Positions 19,653-30,454 of a DNA stretch of 64,000 nt are shown here, piece after piece. Each line of letters opens with the position of its first letter. Position 1 is the first letter of the stretch. A program made the position numbers and the translations under genes. Source of the DNA: Phoma sp. XZ068 (lineage: Eukaryota; Ascomycota; Dothideomycetes; Pleosporales; Didymellaceae); the NCBI GenBank assembly GCA_004835665.1, contig RBKR01000020.1, positions 1 through 64,000 on the forward strand, in the 5' to 3' direction. The notes beneath the pieces are model-generated. The model saw only the letters and a list, made by a program, of their open reading frames with translations, did no database searches and was not told the origin of the DNA.

Positions 19653-20345
19653 ACGAGACGAAGGTAAGTATTCTTTAGGCGAAGAATTCACTCTAATCCA
19701 AACTGACCACTTTGGAATGTAGTTGTACTGCTATCTAATCCCTTTTGCGCACCCTGGATCTACTATTTTACACTTCAAGGCCGCTCTGATCAATTGTATA
19801 GCTTAGTGGCAACTGAGAGCACGTTATAAAAGAGAGATTCGTGCTGTCTATGTAGGATTATCTTCTTTCAAGAATTAAATTTATGGCCTTGATTTTCTGT
19901 AGCCAAGAACTGTACTACAGTAAGGATGATTCAGTTCGATATGCTGAAACCAAAGTTAAGGGCCAAGGCGATAACGTTATGTGAAACTAATAAAGCACGT
20001 AGAACTTTGCTGTAGGGGTTCTGGCGAAGGTCAACAATTGAAATTTCCTAAGTATATTTATTGGAAATACTGTTGGATCATCGGCGTCTACAGGACGGCC
20101 TTGATGTTGCAATGGCCTTTTCTGGGCTCTGGAGTCAGCCCTCTCCGTAGCCTTTATAGCTGCAGTTTCCGTGAAAATAGAATGGGCAGAGAAACAAGGG
20201 GGCCCACAAGGGGGCCCATATCAGAAGAATCCATAGTAGTTAGTTGGAATCTTATAGAATACTATTTAACAACTGTATTTACCTCCGCATCTAAATCTGC
20301 TGATAGGAGTCTATCTACCTAACAACCTCTCTCAGCACTTCATCT
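19653..20345. other. Intergenic, nothing recognised
   Basis: About 0.7 kb separating two pseudogenes. Moderately AT-rich, with a perfect short repeat GGGGGCCCA at about 20200 and 20212. No coding, RNA or terminator signal that I can support. Confidence 0.5.
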
Positions 20346-22151
20346 TATAACTCTACTCAGCCTTTGGCATCTTCAGCCCCGACCTAGCCTTTTCAAAAGC
20401 CTGCATATAACCAATATCCTTCTTCAAACCATCGAACTCCAGTTTCAGTAGTGTATCATCATACTTAACCAAATCCCTCTCTGCCTTTCCCATCTGCTTC
20501 TTTGCCGTCGTAAGTTTGCCCTTCGCCTTTGTGAGTGCAGTTTTCTTAGCATCCTACTGCTGTACGACCTTCTCTGCATCTTTCTTCGCGTCGTCCTTGA
20601 TCTTGTCTATAATGTCTTCGGCGGCTTGGAACACCTGTTTAGCTTTGTTTATTTCGTCGGTGGCAGCGTCGAGCTTTTTTCTTTGTCGCCAATGGCTTGT
20701 ACGGCTTTGTTGCGAGCTGTGGTCCTCTTGCCTTGTAGTGTTTTCTTTTTCTTGGCATTTTTCTCGTTTTTCTCGTCCTTTATCGCTTTTTTTTTCTTTC
20801 TCGAGAAGGGTGAGCGCTTTTGGTACTCAGTAAGGCCCTCCTTGATCATGTCCTTGAGCCATTCGTCACCACGTTCACGAAACTTTCGAGTTGCTGGTTC
20901 ATGAAGTCAATCCAAGCTGCAGACAGGTCAACATCGATGCCTTTGACATTCTTGGGAAGCTTGTTGTCGGTGAGGTGTTTGACGTTTTTGAGCTCAGTCT
21001 TCACATTCTTGATGTTTGTTGCATGCGCTTAGCAATCTCGGGCGTGTTCATGTTTTCGTACACAGCCAAGACTGTCCTGATGCCGCTCAAGTGCTCGTTG
21101 GACGGAAGTTGACCAGTGGCGGCAAATTTGGCGATCCGTTTCCAATCAGTCTCTGCAAATGGTGCCTCATTCGCCCATAGCTTAGCCTTGTAACTATTGA
21201 TGCTGTCCTCGCAGAGCAAGAAGTCGTTAACGTTGCGGACCGACCCCATCGCTTCGAATACAATGTTGTTAAGTGTCTTGTCCTTGTGGTCTGCTTTATC
21301 GCTGTTCTTGTATCCGGTGAACTTGTCGAGACGCGAGTCGACTTTGCCTTGAACGTCTTTGTTCCACCATTCATTAAACCACTTAGGGTCTACTGTTCCG
21401 ACTGCGAGTGAAATTGGGTTCTTGTTCTTGTCTGTCTTAGTCTGTGTCAAAGCTTCTATGAAGCGAGGAATACTTTGTAGCTGTGGGAAGTCAGCGCTAC
21501 ATACTTTGGCTTCTTTTTAGGCTACCCTGCGGGTTTGCGACATACCTCTACAACATGTTCTGTAATGTAATCGTGAGGCAAGGCTGGCCGCACTGGTTGA
21601 GGAGGCTTGCTGCTGAACAACTTCACCTTGTAATCGCTCATACTGTCCTTCGCGAAGTCTATCCATGCTTCCTTGAGGTTTAGATTACCGTTCTTTGTAT
21701 TATCAAACAGCTCTCCTGACGACCAATACGGCTTGGAGGCCAGTTCCAACTTCCCAGAAGCTGGAGAGACCGTGAACGGTTTGCGAGTTGAACTGCGTTT
21801 CACGACCGGGGCTGCTGAAATTGGAGAATTTCCGGCCACATCCTCTGGAACTACATCATCGAGGCATGTATAGCCCTCGAAATCACAGACGTTGTATCCG
21901 TTGGTAGGCCGAGGCCTTTTTTTATATGGCAGGGGAACAACGTTTTGTCCAGTCCCGGGAGCAGGGGCTGGATTTGGAGGGGTGGGAGCTGGCTTTGGAG
22001 GGGCTGGCTTCGGAGGAGCAGGGGCCGGTTTTGGATGGCCAGGAGCTGGAATTGGCGGCGCAGGGGCTGGTTTTGGTCTCGTGTCTGGCCACGATGGGTC
22101 GATCCTTGACCTGAACAACAGAGTTGGGCTCGTGAAATGCATGGTCGCCAT
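20346..22151 (-). pseudogene. Frameshifted gene resembling the C-terminal region of a class V (killer-toxin-like) chitinase
   Basis: Read from 22151, a Pro/Ala/Lys-rich repeat (PKPAPAPP units, about 21950-22080) is followed by a segment with TEHVVELQ, then WFNEWWNKDVQGK and LLCEDSINSYKAKLW. A believable 65-bp intron (GTATGT...CTGAC...CAG, about 21480-21548) restores frame between the first two parts. Further on, single-base frame changes near 21008 and 20890 and stops near 20640 and 20555 break the gene. The remaining part is a Lys-rich, coiled-coil-like tail (about 20350-20850). The TEH-V-E-Q segment and the layout recall the tail of fungal class V subgroup C chitinases, but no GH18 or chitin-binding domain is present, so this is a fragment at best. 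Family call tentative; its broken state is clear. Confidence 0.55.
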
Positions 22152-23208
22152 TCACCAGTTCATCTTGATTTAGAATATTTTAGAATGGTGCTAATAACGA
22201 GTCGATATAATATACCTGTATGATGGTATAGCTAAGGCTTGTATCACTCCGCTTGACCACAAGAGAAACAGGACGCTACGAGGAGAAAGGAAGTGCATTT
22301 CTCAGTTGCCAGAAAATGCTTCCTAACAGATTAATAACGAAAGCTGGAGGGCAGAGCGAGTAGATGAGGTTGTCGTCCTTGCGCTGCAAGGAACAGTAGA
22401 AAATGGAAACAAATGAGTGTGTATTTGTCGATTGGGTTTTGGACTGGAAGGGATGTTATAGGACTGTGCAGAAGTGGCGTCTTCTTATCTTCGTTTGAGC
22501 CATTGTCAGTCGAAAGGCAAATGTGCCGCGGGGACTCTTCAAGGTCGGAAATGAGTACGATGAGACCCTAAAGGACGATTACCAAGCCTTGAGTCCGATT
22601 AGGCCCTTCATATTGTAGGGTAGCATGCTCTATATCTCGCAATCCTGATGTAATCGCCGCTGAGCCTAGGATGCAGAGAATGCTACAACTCAATCCAAGA
22701 TCCACGGAATAATGACAGGGCTGTTGCAGACCCCATCAGATGACTGAGGTTGCGCCGGACTTCCGACCACCACGACCTGAAATTCTACCAGTTCGGGACG
22801 GACATGGCCATGAATCCGGTCTTGGTGCGCGACCAATGTCCGAAGAACATAATTCCCAGCCACAAAGATTCCGCTGTGCAATATGCATAGAGATGTAGTT
22901 GCAGACGAGAGCTAAGTCAGTTGAGCGCCATCTCGGGATATTTATGTGCAAAATTCCCGCATGGCACATGACTGGCCGATTATTAGATTAGGTACGTTGC
23001 ACCGCCCCACTACCTAGTGTCTACATACTCTGCATTACATCTCATCATTGCTCTGGAAAGCAGCTTGTCGAACGTGAGAACGTTACCTACCGCTCCCATT
23101 TTCTTGCCACGGCGTTCTTGTCGGTCGCCCCTGTGGCTTATTGTAGCTACGTACTCGCATTCTTACACCATCCCCGTTCACCACTCCATACGAGGTCGAA
23201 TAAATGAC
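22152..23208. other. Intergenic, nothing recognised
   Basis: About 1 kb between a pseudogene and a small gene. Short frames on both strands have no recognisable motif. The final 200 bp before 23209 should hold the promoter of the downstream gene; a pyrimidine-rich stretch lies at 23090-23190. Confidence 0.5.
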
Positions 23209-23875
23209 ATGAGCACATCACACCCCCAGTCACCGCCACCTACCTCCCCTCCATCAAGGGAATTGGAAGATACCCTGATTGACGACAGCAAACCTCCCAT
23301 AGCCTCGGAGGCAAAATATGGGTTCAAGATCTACCGCACCGACTACAGCGATGAAACTAAATGGGGGCGCTTCATGAGCTACCTAAACGCGCAGACGCAG
23401 GCACGAATGGAAGAAGAAAATTTGGCCCATGAAATCCCTAACATCGACTGGGCGATAGAGTCCTCGCCCGACCTAAGCCGGGCCTCCGAAGCAGACATTC
23501 GTCGGTACGTCGCCTGCCTAACCAAGCTTACTTTCCTTCCCCACCTCTGACCTAATGATGCGAAGGCGGTTCATTTCATGGGCAGACTCAGGCGATGAGC
23601 CCACAGATAACAGTGCACGCTTCCGCGCGTGCATCGTGGTAGACCACGATTGTCTGGTAGACGTGAACGCGGTCGTAGAGCTGTTGGAAGAGGAAGGTGA
23701 GGCGCTAGACGAGTTCGATGGCGATGGTTTGGCGTGGGTGCGGCTTCTGTCGCGGGATCCAGATGAGGGTTGGCTGCGCGTCTGCGTGTCGTATTTGGTG
23801 CCGAGAAGCTTTAATTTTGTTCCGTACAACTGGGAGCAGATAGGTGCTGACGGGAGAGACCCAGCGAGACCGTGA
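23209..23875 (+). CDS. Conserved-looking small protein of unknown function
   Basis: Two exons, 23209-23504 and 23566-23875, joined over a 61-bp intron (GTACGT...CTGAC...AAG), giving 201 residues. I chose the Met at 23209 (MSTSHPQSPP) because the open frame upstream is not protein-like. The first 35 residues are Pro/Ser-rich; the rest is compact and acidic, with KYGFKIYRTDYSD, WGRFMSYLNAQTQARM, DIRRRFISWAD across the splice junction, and RACIVVDHDCLVDV. There is no signal peptide or membrane segment. The pattern of aromatic and acidic residues resembles a hypothetical protein family widespread in ascomycetes, but I know no function for it. Restoration of a smooth reading across the intron supports a real gene. 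Confidence 0.75.
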
Positions 23876-24149
23876 GGGTTTGAGGTGGTTTTGAGGTATT
23901 GAGTCATTGCGGAAACGGTAGACCATCATATATCGACATAGCTTCAAAGCTGGTGCTTGGTAGTACATGAGCAGGGTCGTTGTCTGAGAAGCGTTTTAGG
24001 TTGCAACCGAAACAAACTGCACTATGTTGAGGGTTATCAAGCCTGTGAGTGTCACCCGCATTGCATGGGGTATCGCCGCCGACATACACCTCCCACTGAA
24101 CTTCGATGATACGAGAAAATACCCTGCTGTCGTCTCAGCCCACCTCATT

Positions 24150-24725
24150 GGCTCATGCGAAGATTAGACTTTGGGCAACGTGTATAGACAGGCAATTACC
24201 GAAGCTGATTTTGTAGTTGTCGCGTTTAACACGGCTCTCCAGAGGGCCTCTCGTGGTGTGCCCCGGTTCGCTGAATTCCCTGAATTGCGCGTCTCCAACT
24301 TTCGTGACGTGGTCAACTACATCAAGACGCTTCAATACATTGACCTGTAACGTATCCGCATGTTAGGCGTTCGCAGTACCGGTGAGTATGCTCCCAATGC
24401 TACCGTGACTGACTACCGCCTCAAGTGCTCTGTGGGTATCACCCCCAGGATATTTTGGATGGTTGGCCAGGACATCACTCAGTGGTTTCGATCCTGTCGG
24501 TTCTCTGGAGAAAATGGCCGAACAGCGCCGCGGTGAGAAACCGTGTGGTGTTACAAGCAGTCTCTTTGCATTTAACAGCGCTGCACTTTCATGGGATACT
24601 TTAGCTACTTGGAGGTTAACATAACTCGTCCTTCCATCGCGGTGATTGGAAAAGGAGCTGCTTAAGTTGCCCGGTCTATCGCACTACCAGCTTCATGGCG
24701 ACCCAAAAGCTGTCCAGCACACTTA
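24150..24725 (+). pseudogene. Decayed alpha/beta hydrolase (dienelactone-hydrolase-like)
   Basis: Pieces in shifting frames recall the same hydrolase group as the intact gene at 48871-49941: FRDVVNYIKTLQYID, then a stop at 24347, RIRMLGVRSTGEYAPNATVTD around the nucleophile region, GFDPVGSLEKMAEQRRGE in another frame, and NITRPSIAVIGKGAA near the acid strand. At least one in-frame stop and two frame changes are present. The nucleophile motif reads GVRSTG, without the Cys or Ser order of active members. No start can be assigned. Identification rests on motif order and comparison with the intact relative, so moderate confidence. Confidence 0.5.
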
Positions 24726-25449
24726 ATAAAGCTCTTGCATTCCTCAAAAAGCATCTTGGTCGTTTTGAAAAGACCGGAATTGTGACTTTGGGTAACTATG
24801 TTCCCGGCTTCTACCTGTTTACCTCTCACATTATTCTACGACCAGACCTATGTGTATTTGCTCGCTTTCCCTACAAAGTAGTTAGTGCCTGCATAGCCTA
24901 TTACGTCAGTTTATTAGCTAAACCTTCTCCCAAGGAGTTATGGTTTATTTGAGTATTACTTATTGCTGTGCTGTGCTCCTGCATAGGATCATAACACTAA
25001 GACGGATAAACATAACATGCACTAGTGCTGATCTTGGCGGTTATGTGTTTGCCTTGCCTAACCTGGGCAGTAAGCGTGTAGATGGTTTTTAGTGGAACTT
25101 GCCGAGCGGCCGTCTTGGCAAGGATGCAACACAATTGCTTCTGGTTGAGGGTTTTCTGAACTTCCTCTTAGGGAAAATTGTACCACGTAAAACGCTACTT
25201 AGGCAGCCGAGCCAATAGTTAGATCCAAGTTGGCGTCTTACGCCCAGTAGCAGTGCTTCAAACCGAAGGTCGGGTCTCGGTCACAGGCACATGGTGCCTG
25301 AACGTGGTTATTCGGTCATCTATATAAATCCTACCTTTCCACCCCCTAATTCACTTTGTATGTACATCACTCCACTGGATTTAACTTGCTCGATCCCCTA
25401 CACAAAAGCTGAAGACTCCGCGTAAAGCCTCCTGTTCAGGTCACTCAAT
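24726..25449. other. Intergenic with TATA box before the secreted-protein gene
   Basis: No gene I can name. A short frame at 24695-24952 has no recognisable motif and may be decayed coding sequence. TATATAAAT at 25321-25329 lies about 120 bp upstream of the ATG at 25450 and is a plausible TATA box. Confidence 0.5.
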
Positions 25450-26218
25450 ATGCGCTTCATCACTTTGTTCGCGGCGTCTCTTGCTGTTGGAAATGCGGCT
25501 GCTGCCCCTTCCAAGGCTTCTATTCAACCGTTCGTCGAGTCTGGGGGTGAGCTAGAGCTAAACCCTGCGATGTACACGACGGAGAACTTTACCGCCACAG
25601 ACGGCGAAACCTACGAGATTGTAAAGCAATCCCCCAGTCTCAGACCGACTACACATTATAAGCAGCAACGCAGTGCAACCTACTAACATCCCTTGCTAGA
25701 CGTACCTTACGGGCGTTCCTGAGGTCGAAGGCCGCTCCATCCGGTCTGCCTTCCATCGGCGACAGCAAGACAGCGACGATCCGCAGAACAGGTGGCGGCC
25801 CAACAGCAATTTCCGAGACTCGTGCCCCTTTGGCTCCATCAGCGGGGATACTGGTCCCAACGCTCCCACCACGGGCCGCTGCATGGCGGTTCGAGACTGG
25901 TGTGCTAACAACCCGGGGAACTGGGACATCTTCCCCTTGGACCGTTTCGGCAACACAAACGGCTACTACCCCTTGGTCTCGAGCGGTGCGGCGGGCACGA
26001 CCGCCTGTCACTTCGCCGTCATCGCCGATGGCGCTCTAACATCCGTCGGCAGCAATGATGTGCGAGACTGGGCCCGGGAGTCGCTGAACCGCTTCACGCG
26101 CAGCTTCAACGGGGTATACCGTGTTCGCTCGTACGGCAACACGCAGTCATGCTCAGGCGTGAGGCCGAGGACGCTAAAGTGGAAGCTCGACACCCTACAA
26201 GGCATTCAGCGAGCATGA
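25450..26218 (+). CDS. Small secreted cysteine-containing protein, effector candidate
   Basis: Two exons, 25450-25620 and 25700-26218, with a 79-bp intron (GTAAAG...CTAC|TAACATC...TAG, a classical TACTAAC branch point), giving 229 residues. The first 20 residues form a signal peptide (MRFITLFAASLAVGNAAAAP) with a cleavage site near Ala-Ala-Pro. An RR pair at about residue 73 (AFHRRQQD) could be a Kex2-type site. The mature part has five Cys (DSCPFG, GRCMAV, DWCANN, TACHFA, QSCSGV) and no membrane segment. No enzyme motif is visible. A TATA box stands 120 bp upstream. Secretion, small size, cysteines and a subtelomeric setting rich in pseudogenes fit the profile of a fungal effector or other apoplastic protein; function unknown. 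Confidence 0.8.
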
Positions 26219-26779
26219 ATGCCAGAGGCATAGAAGGAAAGGAGTGGACATCATGGTAACTTAACACTCTTTGGTTACTGACTCATTTCGTACTCCTTTC
26301 CATAAGATCTATTTGTTGTCTCGCTAGATATCACCTATTGCTATACTGCACTGTTGGGGAGGATCGCAACAGTATCCTTTTCAATTCTTATGCTATAAGT
26401 TCGATCTCAGACGTACTCAAAGTTACTATATGCATTGGGCACTCGCGGTAACAGTTATAGTAATCTAAGCGGAGGTGCGTTCCTTTCAACAAACGCTTTA
26501 ACGTGTCTCAGAGTGCCATACCCAGATTTCGCTACAGGTCAAGGGTATATTGGTTACCAAGGGCGAAAGTGGCTAAGCCATCTTTGGTACTGAGAGATGC
26601 AACTAACTTTTCACATGCTTACCCGTATTGCTAAGGCTGCTTGAGTATCGCGTCTATCATATGAAAAATGTTTCTTAGGCAGGATAACACATATATCACC
26701 GGGCATAGAAAAGTACATGAGAACATCGTCGAAGAAATCATTTTTTGACTTCAAGATTCATCTACTGCTATCATGGACT
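26219..26779. other. Convergent intergenic region
   Basis: 560 bp between the 3' ends of the secreted-protein gene and the oxidase gene. Contains AT-rich stretches suited to 3' processing. No gene or structured element seen. Confidence 0.5.
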
Positions 26780-27931
26780 CTAAAGCTTGCTAGATCCCGA
26801 AGGCTTATGGAGCACAAACTGAGATATATCCTCTTGAGTTTTACCGTCAATAGCAAGTTCTGCCAAGACACGGCCTATAGCCGGAGCGAACTTGAAAGCA
26901 TGGGCGGCACCCAACGCCACGATGATGTCCGGGTGTCGTTCAAGTGGACTGATGATGAAGTTACGATCTATTGTCGTAGTGTATTGACATGTCACTGTCC
27001 GAAGCTCTTGACGGCCACCATCGGGTATGAAACCATCGACGAAGGTGTTCAATTCTTCAAGTAGCTTTGGTGAATGAACGTATGTTCGCTGCTCTGGTGT
27101 CATGAAATTTTGTGCCGCATCGCGGCCAATCTTGATGGTTGGCTCCCCAAAACTCGGAAAGCCGTAGAAGGTCTTTTCCTCTTTGCCGAAGTAAATCCAA
27201 ATGGGAAATTTGGTTGACTCGAAAACCAAAGGCTCTGATGGTTTGAAATATGTGACTTGTTCTTGCGAGACAGAAAGTGGTATGTTCGTTCCGAGAGGCT
27301 GAAGAAGTTTGTTGGTCCATGCGTCGGCGGCAAGAATGACCTTCTTCGCGCGATATGAGCCTTTTGATGTCTCAATCTTCGTTCCTTGTCCCGACGGAAG
27401 GGGGATCAATCGATCCACGCGAGTGTGCTCTCTTAAAACTGCACCTTGACCACGAGCCAGGTTTTGCAAAGTTGAAACTGTTCGGTTTGCGTGCACCATG
27501 CCCGAATCAGACGTGTAGACAATATCGACGTCTTCATTGGTCTTGAACTGCGGCCAGCGTCGTTTCGTCTCTTCGGGTCCAATGAGTTCGTACGGTACAT
27601 TGTTTGCATCTAAGCTTCTCGCGTAATCGCTGGCTTTGACTGATGAGTTTCTACTGATGAATGTCAAGCCACCAGTCATGTGCAGAAGCTTTACGCCCGC
27701 AGCTTCTTCCAAACCAGCCCAGTCTTTATACGCAGCTTTCGCGAGCGCAACATATTCTGGCTTGTCGTATGAAGTTCTCACGATGCGCGACGTATCGTGA
27801 GATGAGCCGTGTACGTGACCGAATTCGAATTGTTCGAAGGCGATAACCTTAGCGCCTTTGCGAGCAGCGTAGTACGCCGCCGCACTACCGAGCACGCCAA
27901 GCCCAACGACGGCGATGTCATACTCTGTCAT
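26780..27931 (-). CDS. Sarcosine-oxidase-like FAD amine oxidase with peroxisomal targeting signal
   Basis: Single exon of 383 residues. The N-terminus is the dinucleotide-binding fold VVGLGVLGSAAAYYAARKG, followed by FEQFEFGHVHGSSHDTSRI, typical of the monomeric sarcosine oxidase / N-methyl amino acid oxidase / fructosyl amine oxidase group. Cys315, in TCQYTTTIDRNFII, matches the residue that carries the covalent flavin in this family. The protein ends SKL, a type 1 peroxisomal targeting signal. The likely reaction is oxidative demethylation or deamination of a secondary amine, giving hydrogen peroxide inside peroxisomes; the exact substrate (sarcosine, pipecolate or glycated amino acid) cannot be told. 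It is convergent with the secreted-protein gene. Confidence 0.92.
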   Translation of the reverse strand: MTEYDIAVVGLGVLGSAAAYYAARKGAKVIAFEQFEFGHVHGSSHDTSRIVRTSYDKPEYVALAKAAYKDWAGLEEAAGVKLLHMTGGLTFISRNSSVKASDYARSLDANNVPYELIGPEETKRRWPQFKTNEDVDIVYTSDSGMVHANRTVSTLQNLARGQGAVLREHTRVDRLIPLPSGQGTKIETSKGSYRAKKVILAADAWTNKLLQPLGTNIPLSVSQEQVTYFKPSEPLVFESTKFPIWIYFGKEEKTFYGFPSFGEPTIKIGRDAAQNFMTPEQRTYVHSPKLLEELNTFVDGFIPDGGRQELRTVTCQYTTTIDRNFIISPLERHPDIIVALGAAHAFKFAPAIGRVLAELAIDGKTQEDISQFVLHKPSGSSKL

Positions 27932-29039
27932 TATTGCGAGGTAGATGGGATAATAAGGAGTTCGGCGGGGAATAGACCAGATCTAAATCAAAGTCGTGTC
28001 ACCTGGCGCGGTAGGAGAGGAGAGACCTTATATCTTCCAAAGATTCCCGGAGGTGCCGGTCACGTGAACGGTATAGCGGTGCACGGAACAGTGCCGACAT
28101 CTGTACCCTGCGGAGCTCGAATGGTTTGATCTTCTCCGCCAAACACGCTTACATACCTGCATACAAGTCACGACTAGGCTTTAAAGGCGATAGATACCAT
28201 CAAATAAACCTGAGGATGATATCCACAAACATCGCTAGATGCAGGACAAAAGTACGCTAGGCACTTACGGAACCCGGACCAACGCGGTGTAATCCGACAT
28301 CGATCCGTAACCTACGATCCATTTGCTGGCAGACTCCTCGAACGACGGCTGTCTCTACCCCATATGAAGATACCCCGGGTGCTCCGATGCCTCTCGATTT
28401 TGCCCTAACAACGCGAGTTTGACTTTTCCAGCGATGCATACCTACACAACATAGTGCACATTCACCCATTCAACTACTTAACTTTTAAGTCTCCGCGATA
28501 AGATTCCTGACAGACCTACGCTTCCAGCGAGGGTGACTCCGTTGTATTGAAAGCTCTTTACTTAGTATCCTACATAATGGTGCTAACGCGGTTCAGACAA
28601 CTGTATCGAATTTGTGGAACATGATTGACGTGGACGCAGGACCAAAACCCGCGCACATGATCGGGGAGATGCGGCTCCCGCTTGTATATATTTCCGTAGT
28701 AAGGTCTGTGCTAGCCAATTACAATTGCCCTACAATAGTGATAGCTTATTCCATTCGTAATTTTCTTTAGTTTCTTGTGTACTTGTGGCCTAACAGAAAC
28801 CGTGTTGGCGAGTGGTCGGTATGTATCCCGTCCATCTAACATATCCTGGACACATCGCTCGGAGGAAGCTGTGTATCGCCGACTCCAAGGGACCTTCGAA
28901 AATGTTGAAATCAACAGTGGTGTCATTGTAATACTACTACGCTAAATAGTAATCTTCAATGCCACCTATAGTGCCTAGTCGTACAATCTCTTCCTGCTAA
29001 CCCGGCTTGGTCCAATTTCCATCGATGCAAAAGCGACGT
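27932..29039. other. Intergenic, nothing recognised
   Basis: About 1.1 kb upstream of the oxidase. The proximal 200 bp should carry its promoter. Short frames at 28257-28469 and 28711-28926 lack motifs and show no intron signals. No tRNA-like cloverleaf was found. Confidence 0.5.
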
Positions 29040-29422
29040 GTCATATTACTCTTTCCGTACGTCTCCAACGACAACGCGCACATCTTGAAGTGCTCTGCTG
29101 GCTTCCTAATACATCAGGGTGCGATGGCATTTCGTTTCCAAAGTAAGGGTCGTCGCCGGGCAAGTGAAGAGATGCAACCCAGAATGTCTGGCGCCCTGGT
29201 GACGATTCCAAGATCAACTGACAGGCTAGCAGCCTTAAAAAGAAGACAAGAGATTATGATGGTTAATGCCGCGAAGGTGGTGTTGCATGTGTATTGCTCT
29301 CCATGATAGGAACCACCTACGGCATTCGGTGTGTTCCATGCCGACGAATTCAAGAGCTGACCGAGACCTTGACTTGTCATATTTCCTATTAGATGCGTTA
29401 AATTAAATTTCCAGTCCCACAA
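29040..29422 (-). pseudogene. Remnant of a fungal multi-pass membrane protein
   Basis: The frame beginning at 29422 contains a hydrophobic helix (FAALTIIISCLLFKAASLS) and then TRAPDILGCISSLAR. This resembles the last membrane helix plus PDILG-x-(I/V)SS segment of a class of large fungal membrane proteins of unknown function. Downstream the likely continuation (DDPYFGNEMPSHPDVLG) is in a different frame, so the gene is frameshifted near 29155. Upstream the frame soon runs into stops. The family assignment comes from memory of the motif and is tentative. Confidence 0.4.
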
Positions 29423-30454
29423 AGTATCATTACTACTTCCAGGCGGCGGCTGAACACTCCTGGAGGGGAAATACTAAGGTTGACTAAGTTCCAAGCTCAT
29501 CCAGAGGAACCCAACACACTATGTGGGTTTGCAATCCATAGCTCAAGAAGCTCGGAGCTTCTGCTGTGGCTTTCACCGCGGGTACTGCCTCCTAGGAATA
29601 AACATAAACAGTCGAAGTACCGGTCTCAGTTTGACTTGAAAAAAAGACATCCCCGCCTCACCGGATTGTATGGGACATATCCCGCTTGCCATGTCGCATT
29701 CGTTGCACGCTACAGTTGCCTGATTCACAGTCGACCCCAAACTCTACGAGACGAGATGAAGCTGTGCGATTTGCTGTCATGACCCAGACGCTATGGTTGG
29801 GCGAAGTGTAGTATGTCTTGGTTGATTATATGTTCAAATACAAAATTATCAGCCGTGGACCATCTGTTATTGTGGGCGCGCAAAACATAATGGCGGAGAA
29901 AGGAACTTGATATCCCACGGGAACGAAGTCAACTTGCCGTGATATGGATCGCCAACGGATTCGTTCGTACGGAAACACGCGCCCGGAGCGAACGGGTCAC
30001 ATTGAATATCCCAGTAGAAGGACTACAATGTAAATGTAACGTTGTCAAATGTTGGAATGTCAACAACTGGGACTCCAAATAGTGAGGTATATGTGAGATC
30101 AGTCGTATTTCGAACAGCGTGCCGGTCGGAGGTGTTTCGGGAAGATATGTCTTCCAAGACGACAGAGTTTATACTAGGGATACGCAAATCCCAAACAGAT
30201 CTTTATATTAGTCAGAATCGTGTGCCTACTAGCGACATCGTTGATGAGGTCGAATGTGAAGCCAAACCCAAGGGTATGATGTTCAGTATTGGTAGGTGGT
30301 TCCAAGATCTTGCCAAGCTTTCGACTGGAGGCGCTCACTTCCATTTGACTTTTCCGGCAGCATTTAAGTCGATTCTCAACCCGACTGTTTGTCACTTGGG
30401 CGGCACTAGATACATGATCATGGCAAGCAATGATGTTCCGTCGCATCAAGTGAA
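29423..30454. other. Intergenic, nothing recognised
   Basis: About 1 kb. The + frames at 29480 and 30042 have no motif, and the latter runs antisense into the regulator gene. The minus strand upstream of 29422 carries broken reading frames that may belong to the membrane-protein remnant. Confidence 0.45.
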
